Positions 36,127-44,152 of a DNA stretch of 64,000 bases are shown here, piece after piece; position 1 is the stretch's first letter, and each line of letters opens with the position of its first letter. The stretch spans positions 248,001-312,000 of the forward strand of contig NZ_CP090376.1 in NCBI RefSeq assembly GCF_022836875.1, given 5' to 3'. The DNA comes from Flavobacterium enshiense. Its GTDB lineage: Bacteria > Bacteroidota > Bacteroidia > Flavobacteriales > Flavobacteriaceae. The notes beneath the pieces were generated by a model, which saw only the letters and a list, made by a program, of their open reading frames with translations, searched no databases and was not told the origin of the DNA. The position numbers and the translations under genes were made by a program.

Positions 36127-38283
36127 ATGAAATTTTTAAGACTCCTTATTATTTTATTCGTTCTGCCAATTTATGCTCAGCAAGGCGGCATGTGGGTTCC
36201 TTCTTTACTGAAAGGAATGAACGAAACCGAAATGAAAAATTTGGGAATGAAAATCTCGGCTGAAGATATTTATTCCGTAAACCATTCCAGTTTAAAAGAC
36301 GCGGTTCCTCATTTTGACGGAGGCTGTACTGCCGAAGTAATTTCTCCGAAAGGACTAATCCTGACCAACCACCACTGTGGGTTTGACAACATCCAGAGCC
36401 ATTCTTCAGTTGAGCACGATTATTTGACTGACGGTTTTTGGGCTTATAAAATGGAAGATGAACTTCCTAACAAAGATCTATTCGTAACCTTTATCATCCG
36501 CATTGACGATGTTACCAATAAAGTTTTGGAAGGCGTTATCAACCTTCCGACAGAAACGGAAAAACAAAAGAAAATACAGGAAAACATTGCGATGCTGAAC
36601 AAAACCCTTCCTAAAGAAACATGGCAGGAAAACAGTATCAGAACGTTTTACGACGGAAACCAATATCTTTTATTTGTTACCGAAACCTATAAAGATGTAC
36701 GTTTAGTAGGCGCTCCGCCTTCGTCAATCGGAAAATTCGGTTCGGATACAGACAACTGGGTTTGGCCGCGTCATACCGGCGACTTTTCGTTGTTCCGTAT
36801 TTATGCAGGAAAAGACAACCGTCCGGCAGAATACTCCAAAGACAACGTACCGTACACACCGAAACACTTCTTCCCGGTTTCTATACAAGGTGTAAAGGAA
36901 AACGATTTCACCATGGTAATGGGTTATCCTGGAAGAACACAGGAATACTTGCCTTCTTATGCCGTAGAACAAATCGTAAACTCATTAAACCCTGCTAAAA
37001 TTGAAATTCGTGACCGCGCCTTAAAAACGCAAGACGGCTTCATGAGAAAAGACAATGCCATCAAAATTCAATATGCTGCCAAATATGCTCAAGTGGCCAA
37101 TTACTGGAAAAAATGGATCGGAGAATCAAAAGGTCTGAAGAAAACAAATGCGGTTGCCAACAAACAACAATTTGAAAAAGACTTCACCGCTAAAGTTGAA
37201 AAAGCAGGGAAACAGGCGGAATACGGAAACATATTAGCAGATTTCAAAACCACTTACAACGCTATTGCTCCTTACGCATTGGCCCGTGATTACTTTTCGG
37301 AAGTTGTTTTAAGAAATACCGAAATCTTAAGTTTCGGATACAAGCTATACCAATTAGAGCAGGTTTACAACACTAAAGGTGAACAGGCTTTTAAAGATAG
37401 AAAAGCAAACCTTATTGCTGGGTTCGAACCTTTATACAAAGATTTCAACGCTAAAGTAGACGAGAAAGTTTTCGAGCAATTGATTGAATTGTATTCTAAA
37501 AAATCTCCGCAACAGTTTTTGCCGGAAAACATTAAAAACATCAATCCGGAAACTACAGCCAAATCCATTTTCGCCAATTCGAAACTGACTTCTTACGATG
37601 GCTTAAAAGGATTATTGGAAGGCGATGCAAAATCCGTAATCGCTAAAATGAATCAGGATCCCGGATTTGCACTTGTAAAAACGATCGCTGACGCTTACAA
37701 TAAAAATGTTGCTCCGAAATACGATGAGTTAAACATGAAAAACATCGCACTGCAACGTACTTACATGAAAGCAATATTGGAATTGAGTCCGAAATCAGCA
37801 CGTATTTTCCCGGATGCCAACAGCACCCTTCGCGTTACTTACGGAAAAGTGAAAGGGTACAAACCTAGTGATGCAGTAAGCTACGAACCGATAACCTATT
37901 TGGACGGAGTGATGGAAAAATACATCCCTGGAGATTATGAGTTCAACGTTCCTCAGAAGCTGATTGACTTATACAATGCGAAAGATTATGGTCAGTATGC
38001 CGATAAAAACGGAAAAATGCCAGTGGCTTTCATAGCAACGAATCATACAACTGGAGGAAATTCAGGAAGCCCGGCTTTAGACGCTCAAGGAAACCTGATT
38101 GGACTAAATTTTGACCGTGTTTGGGAAGGAACTATGAGTGACATTCAATACGACCCGTCAATATGTAGGAATATTATGGTCGATATGCGCTATGTTTTAT
38201 TCGTAATCGATAAATATGCCGGTGCTAAAAACCTGATTGAAGAAATGAAATTAGTTACACCGACAACTAAGAAGAAAAAATAA
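36127..38283 (+). CDS. S46 family dipeptidyl-peptidase, probably DPP11-like
   Basis: A 718-residue exported serine exopeptidase with a signal peptide (cut near LPIYAQ, residue ~18). It removes dipeptides from the N-terminus of peptides in the periplasm, serving amino-acid nutrition. The chymotrypsin-like triad is visible: His83 (LTNHHCGFDN), Asp219 (RHTGDFSLFRIY) and Ser646 (TTGGNSGSPALD). The residue 18 positions after the catalytic serine is Arg664 (GLNFDRVWEG). In the characterised enzymes Arg here goes with Asp/Glu specificity (DPP11) and Gly with hydrophobic specificity (DPP7), so acidic specificity is predicted. Length is normal for S46. Confidence 0.93.
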   Translation: MKFLRLLIILFVLPIYAQQGGMWVPSLLKGMNETEMKNLGMKISAEDIYSVNHSSLKDAVPHFDGGCTAEVISPKGLILTNHHCGFDNIQSHSSVEHDYLTDGFWAYKMEDELPNKDLFVTFIIRIDDVTNKVLEGVINLPTETEKQKKIQENIAMLNKTLPKETWQENSIRTFYDGNQYLLFVTETYKDVRLVGAPPSSIGKFGSDTDNWVWPRHTGDFSLFRIYAGKDNRPAEYSKDNVPYTPKHFFPVSIQGVKENDFTMVMGYPGRTQEYLPSYAVEQIVNSLNPAKIEIRDRALKTQDGFMRKDNAIKIQYAAKYAQVANYWKKWIGESKGLKKTNAVANKQQFEKDFTAKVEKAGKQAEYGNILADFKTTYNAIAPYALARDYFSEVVLRNTEILSFGYKLYQLEQVYNTKGEQAFKDRKANLIAGFEPLYKDFNAKVDEKVFEQLIELYSKKSPQQFLPENIKNINPETTAKSIFANSKLTSYDGLKGLLEGDAKSVIAKMNQDPGFALVKTIADAYNKNVAPKYDELNMKNIALQRTYMKAILELSPKSARIFPDANSTLRVTYGKVKGYKPSDAVSYEPITYLDGVMEKYIPGDYEFNVPQKLIDLYNAKDYGQYADKNGKMPVAFIATNHTTGGNSGSPALDAQGNLIGLNFDRVWEGTMSDIQYDPSICRNIMVDMRYVLFVIDKYAGAKNLIEEMKLVTPTTKKKK

Positions 38284-38316
38284 CACAAACTGTAAATCAA
38301 ATACATACCGAAAAAC

Positions 38317-38352
38317 AAAGAAAATTTACCTTACAAATACAATTTTCTTTTA
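38317..38352 (+). terminator. Weak AT-rich terminator after the S46 peptidase
   Basis: Stem AAAGAAAATT (38317-38326) / AATTTTCTTT (38341-38350) contains a single G-C pair per arm near the base, so stability is low. Confidence 0.35.
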
Positions 38353-38445
38353 TTGGCATGAAATTTGTTTTTACTGTGCTGGGATCCAAAGCAATATTTT
38401 TTTGAAAAAATGAAAAAAAATTATTTCATGCTATGAAAAAATTTA

Positions 38446-38453
38446 TATCTTTG
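38446..38453 (+). promoter_or_regulatory. -7 element upstream of the second small lipoprotein
   Basis: TATCTTTG matches TAnnTTTG, 36 bases before ATG 38490. Confidence 0.6.
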
Positions 38454-38489
38454 CCCCGAATTAATAATTAACCTTTATAATTTAGTAAG

Positions 38490-38738
38490 ATGAAAAAAGT
38501 TGTTTTAAGTTTAGCTTTAGTAGCTATGATGAGTGTTTCTTTCGTATCATGTAAAGAAACTGCAAAAGAAGAAACTGTAACTGAAGAAGTTGCTCCAGCT
38601 ACTGAAGAGGCTGTTGAAGCTACAACTGAAACTGTTGATTCTGCTGCTGCTGCTACTCCAGCTACAGAAGCTACTCCAGCTACTGAGACTGCTGCTCCTG
38701 CTGCTGCTCCAGCTGCTGAAGCTCCAGCTGCTCACTAG
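38490..38738 (+). CDS. Small Ala/Pro/Glu-rich lipoprotein
   Basis: An 82-residue lipoprotein precursor (lipobox SFVSC, lipidated Cys21), mature start CKETAKEETVTEE, then a low-complexity tail of Ala, Pro, Thr and Glu (ATPATEATPATETAAPAAAP). Nearly all alanines use GCT and prolines CCA, a strong bias consistent with high expression. The proline-rich tail should be extended, unlike the helical tail of the lipoprotein at 31749. The two share length, signal type, the CKE mature start and own promoter/terminator. Function is unknown; a surface spacer or a periplasmic linker is possible. Confidence 0.85.
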   Translation: MKKVVLSLALVAMMSVSFVSCKETAKEETVTEEVAPATEEAVEATTETVDSAAAATPATEATPATETAAPAAAPAAEAPAAH

Positions 38739-38765
38739 TATTTTAAATACAGTAAGAAAAAAAAT

Positions 38766-38792
38766 AGTCCTGCTTAGCAGGACTTTTTTTTG
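38766..38792. terminator. Bidirectional terminator between small lipoprotein genes
   Basis: Stem AGTCCTGC (38766-38773) / GCAGGACT (38777-38784), loop TTA, with A-rich sequence on the left and T8 on the right. It serves the plus-strand lipoprotein and the minus-strand GH3 operon. Confidence 0.8.
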
Positions 38793-38811
38793 CTCTATAC
38801 TAAACTAAAAA

Positions 38812-38940
38812 CTAACAAGGTTTTGCACCAGCCTTTTCCTCTTTAGCCAAGTCACATCTTCCAGGACCGCAGCCCAATCTTTTAGGACCACAAGACACTG
38901 TCAACCCTATCAAGACAACAAACAACAATACCTTTCTCAT
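38812..38940 (-). CDS. 42-residue cysteine-rich lipoprotein
   Basis: A short frame starting at ATG (38940-38938) and ending at TAG (38814-38812). It encodes a clear lipoprotein signal (MRKVLLFVVLIGLTVSC, Cys17) followed by a 26-residue mature peptide beginning CGPKRLGCGPGRCDLAKEE and ending in cysteine. Cysteines at 17, 24, 29 and 42 give the repeated CGP pattern. The start codon is three bases after the GH3 stop, so the gene is almost surely cotranscribed and coupled with GH3. A bidirectional terminator follows. It is below the length cutoff of most gene callers. The function is unknown, and metal binding by the cysteines is only a possibility. Confidence 0.75.
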   Translation of the reverse strand: MRKVLLFVVLIGLTVSCGPKRLGCGPGRCDLAKEEKAGAKPC

Positions 38941-38943
38941 ATA

Positions 38944-40470
38944 TTAAACAGTTTCAGAGAGCTGCATAGCCTTTAATTGCTCCAGATACTCTCTTTGATT
39001 TGACAATCTTGGGATTTTATGCTGCCCCCCTAACTTATCCTGTTCTTTCAACCAGTCATAGAACAAATTGGTACGTGCCACATTTAAAACCAAGGGATTT
39101 AAGGTCATATTATTATACCGTTTTGCTTCGTAATCCGAGTTCACCTCCTGCAAGCACTGATCCAATAATCTACTGAATTCTTCAATACTGGCAGGATGTT
39201 TCCTAAACTCAACCATCCATTCATGTGCTCCTTTTTCTTTTCCTTCCATAAAAATCGGGGCTACCGTATAATCAATTACCTCACAATTTAGCTGCTGACA
39301 TGCTTTTGCCAAAGCCATATCGGTATTTTCTACCATCAGTTCCTCTCCAAAAACATTAATATGATGCTTAGTCCTCCCGGAAACGCGAATACGATAAGGA
39401 TTTAAGGACGTAAAACGAACCGTATCACCAATCAAATAGCGCCACAAACCAGAATTGGTTGTTATCACCACGGCGTAGTTCTTATTCAGTTCCACTTCTG
39501 CCAGTCGGATCACACGCTGATTAAGGGTTCCGGAAGTATCCATCGGAATAAATTCATAGAAAATACCGTAATCCAACATTAACAATAAATCACTGGAATT
39601 ATTGAGATCCTGAATCGCAAAGAAACCCTCGGACGCATTATAAATCTCGTAATATCTAAAATCAGCCTTTGGTATTATTTTTTTATATTGTTCGCGATAC
39701 GGTTCAAAACTCACCCCGCCGTGAAAATAAACCTCTAAATTAGGCCATATTTCCAACAGATTCTCTTTTCCGGTTACTTCCAGCATTTTATTCAGCAGCA
39801 CCAGCATCCAGGAAGGAACGCCGGCAAAACTGGTCACATTTTCATTTCTGGTTTCGTTGATAATCGCCTGAATTTTGGTCTCCCACTCACTCATCAGAGA
39901 CACCTTATTACTTGGTGTACTGCTGAATTCAGCCCAGAAAGGCATGTTATCGATAAGAATAGCCGATAAATCTCCAAAGAAGGTGTTATTATCTTCATAC
40001 AACTGCTTACTTCCTCCCAATCGAAGGCTTTTACCTGTGAACAGTTCTGATTCCTCGTTGTTATTCAGATAAAGACATAACAAATCTTTACTGGCCTTGT
40101 AATGACAATCCTCAAGCGCTTCACTACTTACCGGAATGAACTTACTCTTTGCATTCGTTGTACCGCTGGATTTGGCAAACCATTTAATAGGCGTACCCCA
40201 AAAAACGTTCTGTTCACCTTTTCGGGTGAGCTCTATCAGAGGCTCAAGCTCTTCATAGGTTGATACCGGAATTCTTTCAGAAAAGGTTTTATAGCTTTTA
40301 ATAGTTGAAAACTCATACTTTCTTCCCAACACTGTTCCCTCAGCACTTCGAAGCAGGTTAAAAAGCAGTTCCTCCTGCACTTCATTGGGATATTTCAAAA
40401 ACAATTCCATCTGATGAATTCTCTTCTTCAGAATCCAGCTGGCAATTGAATTTATGATCGTTAACGGCAT
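38944..40470 (-). CDS. GH3 family acyl-adenylating protein
   Basis: A 508-residue member of the GH3 family, named for plant enzymes that join amino acids to auxin or jasmonate through an acyl-adenylate. Adenylation motifs are visible: KSSGTTNAKSKFIPVS (phosphate-binding loop), the YEIYNASEGFFAIQD segment and TTNSGLWRYLIGDTVRF, then SGRTKHHINVFGEELM at the hinge to the C-terminal domain. It is cytoplasmic. Bacterial members are widespread in Bacteroidetes and their substrates are unknown. The gene runs divergently from the DUF2797 gene and is followed directly by a tiny lipoprotein gene. Confidence 0.9.
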   Translation of the reverse strand: MPLTIINSIASWILKKRIHQMELFLKYPNEVQEELLFNLLRSAEGTVLGRKYEFSTIKSYKTFSERIPVSTYEELEPLIELTRKGEQNVFWGTPIKWFAKSSGTTNAKSKFIPVSSEALEDCHYKASKDLLCLYLNNNEESELFTGKSLRLGGSKQLYEDNNTFFGDLSAILIDNMPFWAEFSSTPSNKVSLMSEWETKIQAIINETRNENVTSFAGVPSWMLVLLNKMLEVTGKENLLEIWPNLEVYFHGGVSFEPYREQYKKIIPKADFRYYEIYNASEGFFAIQDLNNSSDLLLMLDYGIFYEFIPMDTSGTLNQRVIRLAEVELNKNYAVVITTNSGLWRYLIGDTVRFTSLNPYRIRVSGRTKHHINVFGEELMVENTDMALAKACQQLNCEVIDYTVAPIFMEGKEKGAHEWMVEFRKHPASIEEFSRLLDQCLQEVNSDYEAKRYNNMTLNPLVLNVARTNLFYDWLKEQDKLGGQHKIPRLSNQREYLEQLKAMQLSETV

Positions 40471-40478
40471 GTTTTCGC

Positions 40479-40514
40479 AATTATGAATTATGAATTGTAA
40501 AATATGAATTATAA
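40479..40514. repeat. Heptamer direct repeats in the GH3 leader
   Basis: ATGAATT occurs at 40483, 40490 and 40504, that is in register with a 7-base period; the slot at 40497 is degenerate. It lies between the GH3 start codon and its proposed promoter, so would be in the mRNA leader. Confidence 0.55.
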
Positions 40515-40528
40515 CTTTACAATATTAC

Positions 40529-40536
40529 CAAATATA
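40529..40536 (-). promoter_or_regulatory. -7 element upstream of GH3
   Basis: Minus-strand TATATTTG matches TAnnTTTG, 58 bases before the GH3 start. It is only 14 bases from the divergent -7 box at 40551. Confidence 0.5.
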
Positions 40537-40550
40537 ACAAATTTTAGCGA

Positions 40551-40558
40551 TAATTTTG
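40551..40558 (+). promoter_or_regulatory. -7 element upstream of the DUF2797 gene
   Basis: TAATTTTG matches TAnnTTTG, 40 bases before ATG 40599. Confidence 0.55.
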
Positions 40559-40598
40559 ACCGTCAGGATCGATTCCTAAATTTTCTAATCCTAAAAAA

Positions 40599-41396
40599 AT
40601 GACTTACGAAGGCGTACTAACAAAAATGCAAACCGAGTTCGGAAACCCAATTCAATATTATCTGGTTTTCGAAAACAGCTTTTTAAATATCAACCAACTG
40701 CTTAACAAGGAATTGGAAATCACCTTTCAGGGATATCAGTGTCTGAATTGCGGAAAGAAAAAGAAAATTTTCCGTCAGGGATTTTGTTACGATTGTTTCA
40801 TGTCGAGTGCAGCGGCAGGAGACTGGATCATGAAACCAGAATTAAGTACTGCCCATTTAGGCATTGAAGACCGTGATTTGGAATATGAAAAAAGAGTGCA
40901 ATTACAACCACATATTGTTTATCTGGCCTTATCGAGCGAAATAAAAGTTGGCGTTACCCGAAAAACACAAGTCCCTACCCGATGGATTGATCAGGGCGCC
41001 ATTCAGGCAGTACCTATCGTAGAAGTTCCAAACCGTTATTTGGCAGGTATTACAGAAGTTGCATTAAAAAATCATTATGCCGACAAAACCAACTGGCAGA
41101 AGATGCTTAAAAATGAAATCCCGGAAGTGGACCTAGTAGCCGAAAGAAACGGTCTAGGCAATCTGATTCCAGAAGAGGTACAACCTTATTTTGCGGTTGT
41201 CCCTGACACAAAATACGATTTGGTCTATCCTGTTTTGGAATATCCAAAAAAAGTAAACAGTTTAAACTTAGACAAAACACCTCAATTTTCAGGAAAACTT
41301 TCAGGTGTAAAAGGCCAATATCTCATCTTTGAAGACGGGACCGTATTCAATGTACGAACCTTTGAAGGCTATGTAGTAAAAATAAATTTATCATAA
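40599..41396 (+). CDS. DUF2797 family protein
   Basis: A 265-residue cytoplasmic protein. Residues ~47-70 carry a four-cysteine motif (CLNCGKKKKIFRQGFCYDC), which probably binds zinc. The middle contains HIVYLALSSEIKVGVTRKTQ and RWIDQGAIQAVPIVEVPNRY, a GIY-YIG-like pattern, but without the full nuclease motif. The C-terminal part is beta-rich (GVKGQYLIFEDGTVFNVRTF). The DUF2797 family has no established function; nucleic-acid binding is a fair guess from the zinc site and the GIY-YIG resemblance. It is divergent from GH3 and convergent with the AsmA gene. Confidence 0.85.
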   Translation: MTYEGVLTKMQTEFGNPIQYYLVFENSFLNINQLLNKELEITFQGYQCLNCGKKKKIFRQGFCYDCFMSSAAAGDWIMKPELSTAHLGIEDRDLEYEKRVQLQPHIVYLALSSEIKVGVTRKTQVPTRWIDQGAIQAVPIVEVPNRYLAGITEVALKNHYADKTNWQKMLKNEIPEVDLVAERNGLGNLIPEEVQPYFAVVPDTKYDLVYPVLEYPKKVNSLNLDKTPQFSGKLSGVKGQYLIFEDGTVFNVRTFEGYVVKINLS

Positions 41397-41424
41397 AAAA
41401 AGCCCCTTAATTGGGGCTTTTTTT
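41395..41424. terminator. Bidirectional terminator between DUF2797 and AsmA genes
   Basis: A 12-bp perfect stem AAAAAAAGCCCC (41395-41406) / GGGGCTTTTTTT (41413-41424), loop TTAATT, in a convergent spacer. Confidence 0.9.
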
Positions 41425-44053
41425 ATGGTGTTGTAGTTGGTTTCGGTTCTTCTTTTTTCTTCTTACCAAACAAATCCTTTAAAGCTTTTGTAGCAGTTTC
41501 TTTAACATCTGGTTTTGGCTGTGTAGTCTTAGTTTTAGTGGTGTCTTTCGGAGCTGTAGCCCCTTTAGTACCTCCAAGTATATTCCCTAAAGCCGAAGTT
41601 CCCTGATTTATCAACTTGTTTTTTTGGTAATCAACCAGTTGCTTTGTAATATTAGCGATCGCCGGCTTCATATCAGTACTCACTTTCGGATTCTTGAAAG
41701 TTCCGGTCATAACAGCATTTACAGGTACATTTTGAAGCTTCGCTTGTTCTGCCGGAGTCAGTTTTGCCAACAATTTATTCACATCGGAACCTAAATATTT
41801 TGCGGGCACATCAAATTTCAGATTATAATTCATCGATTGATCAAAACCGTGTGTCCCACCTACTGTCACTTTAATATCCTGATATTTTAAGTCTATCGGC
41901 TTCACATTAACCCTGCCGTTAGTAAAGGAAAGGGCTGCTTTTACATCATTAAGGTTTAACTTACTTATATCGATGAATTTCACGTTTGATGCCAATGACG
42001 ACAACAACTGTGAATTTTGCGCATTCACTTTGGCACTCAAAAGTTGTCCGAACAAATCACCCGAAATCGTTTTTAAATCAGGCGTCATTTCCATTGCGTC
42101 GAGATTACCGGAAAGCTTTATAGTTGAATTTAGCTTACCGTCGACAACCCCTGCAATAGGCGCAATGGATTTCAACATATCCAACTGAGTGAACGATTTG
42201 GCAATATCAACTTTATTCAACCCTAAATCCATTTTAAACGACGGAACTTTTCCTTTGGTTGAAACCACGCCATCTACTCCGATTATACCGTCGAAAAGAC
42301 TGGTTTTCAAATTTTGCAGCGTTACCGCTTCATCACGGATAATCATTTTCCCGGAAACATCTTTTAATGTCAGATTATCATACACAACGGTATTCGCTTT
42401 AGCAGTAACGGCGCAATCCAGGAAGGCCGGAATTTTAACCGCTTCTTTTTTTGCCGTTCCTTCTTTTCCTTCTTTAGCTGCCGGAGCTGAAGGCGCCATA
42501 AAATCGGAGACCAAAAACTGATTGGAATTCATATTGAAATTCGCTTTCAAAATCTGATCTTTAAATACGAATCCATAGAAATTATCTAAAGTACCTGTAA
42601 GATGTACATCTGATTTTCCTGTTTTTAAGTCCAGCTGATTCAAACGAATCTGATTCGGATTAAACGCCACAACCGCTTGTGAAATCTGAACTGGTTTCGC
42701 CATTTCAGGACCGGTATAATTAAAGCCGGTAAGCGTCATATTCCCCGAATTCTGAATATTCTGGTACTGACTCGTCTCCACCGATTTCATATCAAATTTC
42801 GTAACCACGTCGGCTTTCAGGATTCCGGAAAGCGGTTTATCCAATTTCACCGGATAAGCTTTAGTTACATTGGCCAGATTAACAACCCCTTTCAATTCGG
42901 CATTTACCAAGGCATTTTCGGCTATATTTCTAATGTTAGCTTTTGCGCTGAAAACATCCTGATCGATACGGAACGACAATTTATCTACATTCACATAAGT
43001 ATCATTCATTAAACCTGTTTCGTTGATGATTTTAGTATCTATTTTAATATCCTGAACCGATTTCGGTAAATCCGGATACTGGAACGAAGCATTATCAGAG
43101 GCGATAGCAATATTGAATTTTGGAATGGTTGCATCGGTCAACTCACCTTTCACAGTTCCACCCACCCGGAATTCACCGGTAGTTTTTACGGTACTGATAT
43201 TACCCGCATAAGCCGCCGGAATCAGTCCTAAGAAATTTTTAAAATCAGAAGTAGGTGTTTTGAATTTCAGGTCGTACACCTGCCCCTTTTCCACCATTTG
43301 GATGAACCCGTCAAACTCCAATGGTAACTGATTAATTAATGCCTTATTGTTTCGGAACGTGTACTTTTGATTTTTCATATCGATTCCCAAAACGGCATCA
43401 AGGGACAACACTACATCTTTCATGTAATTCATTTTGTCCACATCCAATGACAATTTGGCTGTCGACTTGGTCTTTAAATCCAGATTATCCGCTGCTAAAT
43501 CACCCGTTCCTTCATGGTTCAGGCTATCGATAACCATTTTAATTTTGGATTTTTCATCCGTATAACGGAAACGAAGATTCTCAATCGAATATTTTTGAAT
43601 ACTCATAGCAAACGGTTTGCTTTTGACCTCGTCTCCAGGCTTTTCTTCTTTCAAAGCAATGTCGAAATTACCAATACCGTCTTTATTAAAAATGATATTC
43701 ACCAATCCGTCTTTTGAAGAAAAACCTTCAATGTTCATAGCTTCACCTTCCCCTTTGAACAACTCCTTTACAGACATCTTCAAGTTGACTTCGCCGGCAT
43801 AAAACAACGTATCCCCTTCAAAAGGCGCCTTGTTGATAATACTCAGCTTATCGATAGTTACACTGGCATTGGGAAAGTTTTTAAAAAGACTTAACCCAAC
43901 ATCTTCAAAAGCTATCTTAGCATCGACTTTTTCGTTTATAGATTTAGTTACCAGCTCTTTTATTTTGTCTTTGAACAAAAAAGGCGTCGCTGCTAAAGCG
44001 ACGATAATAACCAACAGAGAAATCCCTGCTATCTTCAAAATTTTCTTTGCCAT
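41423..44053 (-). CDS. AsmA family envelope protein
   Basis: An 876-residue protein anchored by one N-terminal membrane segment (ILKIAGISLLVIIVALAATP), with the rest in the periplasm. The N-terminal AsmA domain (VGLSLFKNFPNASVTIDKLS) and the C-terminal AsmA_2 region (GVDGVVSTKGKVPSF, then LFGQLLSAKVNAQNS) are recognisable. Relatives of this superfamily (AsmA, TamB, YhdP) form long beta grooves that carry lipids between the membranes, so a part in outer-membrane lipid balance is likely. The C-terminal ~60 residues are Lys/Thr/Pro-rich and low in complexity. It lies downstream of sppA on the same strand but behind a hairpin. Confidence 0.88.
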   Translation of the reverse strand: MAKKILKIAGISLLVIIVALAATPFLFKDKIKELVTKSINEKVDAKIAFEDVGLSLFKNFPNASVTIDKLSIINKAPFEGDTLFYAGEVNLKMSVKELFKGEGEAMNIEGFSSKDGLVNIIFNKDGIGNFDIALKEEKPGDEVKSKPFAMSIQKYSIENLRFRYTDEKSKIKMVIDSLNHEGTGDLAADNLDLKTKSTAKLSLDVDKMNYMKDVVLSLDAVLGIDMKNQKYTFRNNKALINQLPLEFDGFIQMVEKGQVYDLKFKTPTSDFKNFLGLIPAAYAGNISTVKTTGEFRVGGTVKGELTDATIPKFNIAIASDNASFQYPDLPKSVQDIKIDTKIINETGLMNDTYVNVDKLSFRIDQDVFSAKANIRNIAENALVNAELKGVVNLANVTKAYPVKLDKPLSGILKADVVTKFDMKSVETSQYQNIQNSGNMTLTGFNYTGPEMAKPVQISQAVVAFNPNQIRLNQLDLKTGKSDVHLTGTLDNFYGFVFKDQILKANFNMNSNQFLVSDFMAPSAPAAKEGKEGTAKKEAVKIPAFLDCAVTAKANTVVYDNLTLKDVSGKMIIRDEAVTLQNLKTSLFDGIIGVDGVVSTKGKVPSFKMDLGLNKVDIAKSFTQLDMLKSIAPIAGVVDGKLNSTIKLSGNLDAMEMTPDLKTISGDLFGQLLSAKVNAQNSQLLSSLASNVKFIDISKLNLNDVKAALSFTNGRVNVKPIDLKYQDIKVTVGGTHGFDQSMNYNLKFDVPAKYLGSDVNKLLAKLTPAEQAKLQNVPVNAVMTGTFKNPKVSTDMKPAIANITKQLVDYQKNKLINQGTSALGNILGGTKGATAPKDTTKTKTTQPKPDVKETATKALKDLFGKKKKEEPKPTTTP

Positions 44054-44092
44054 TTTTAAAACTATTAATCTTACGAAAATACTACAAAAAAC

Positions 44093-44130
44093 AAAACCAA
44101 CTTATCTATAAAACGTAAATAAGTTGGTTT
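44093..44130 (-). terminator. sppA: Terminator of sppA
   Basis: Stem AAACCAACTTAT (44094-44105) / ATAAGTTGGTTT (44119-44130); the A-rich sequence on the left forms the T run on the minus strand. It separates sppA from the AsmA gene. Confidence 0.75.
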
Positions 44131-44152
44131 AGTTGTTTATGGTCGTTGATTT

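Noticed and set aside
38547..38735. Antisense serine-rich frame opposite the small lipoprotein (a similar one lies opposite 31770-31952).
   Set aside because: It is only the mirror of GCT-rich alanine codons; there is no promoter or start context.
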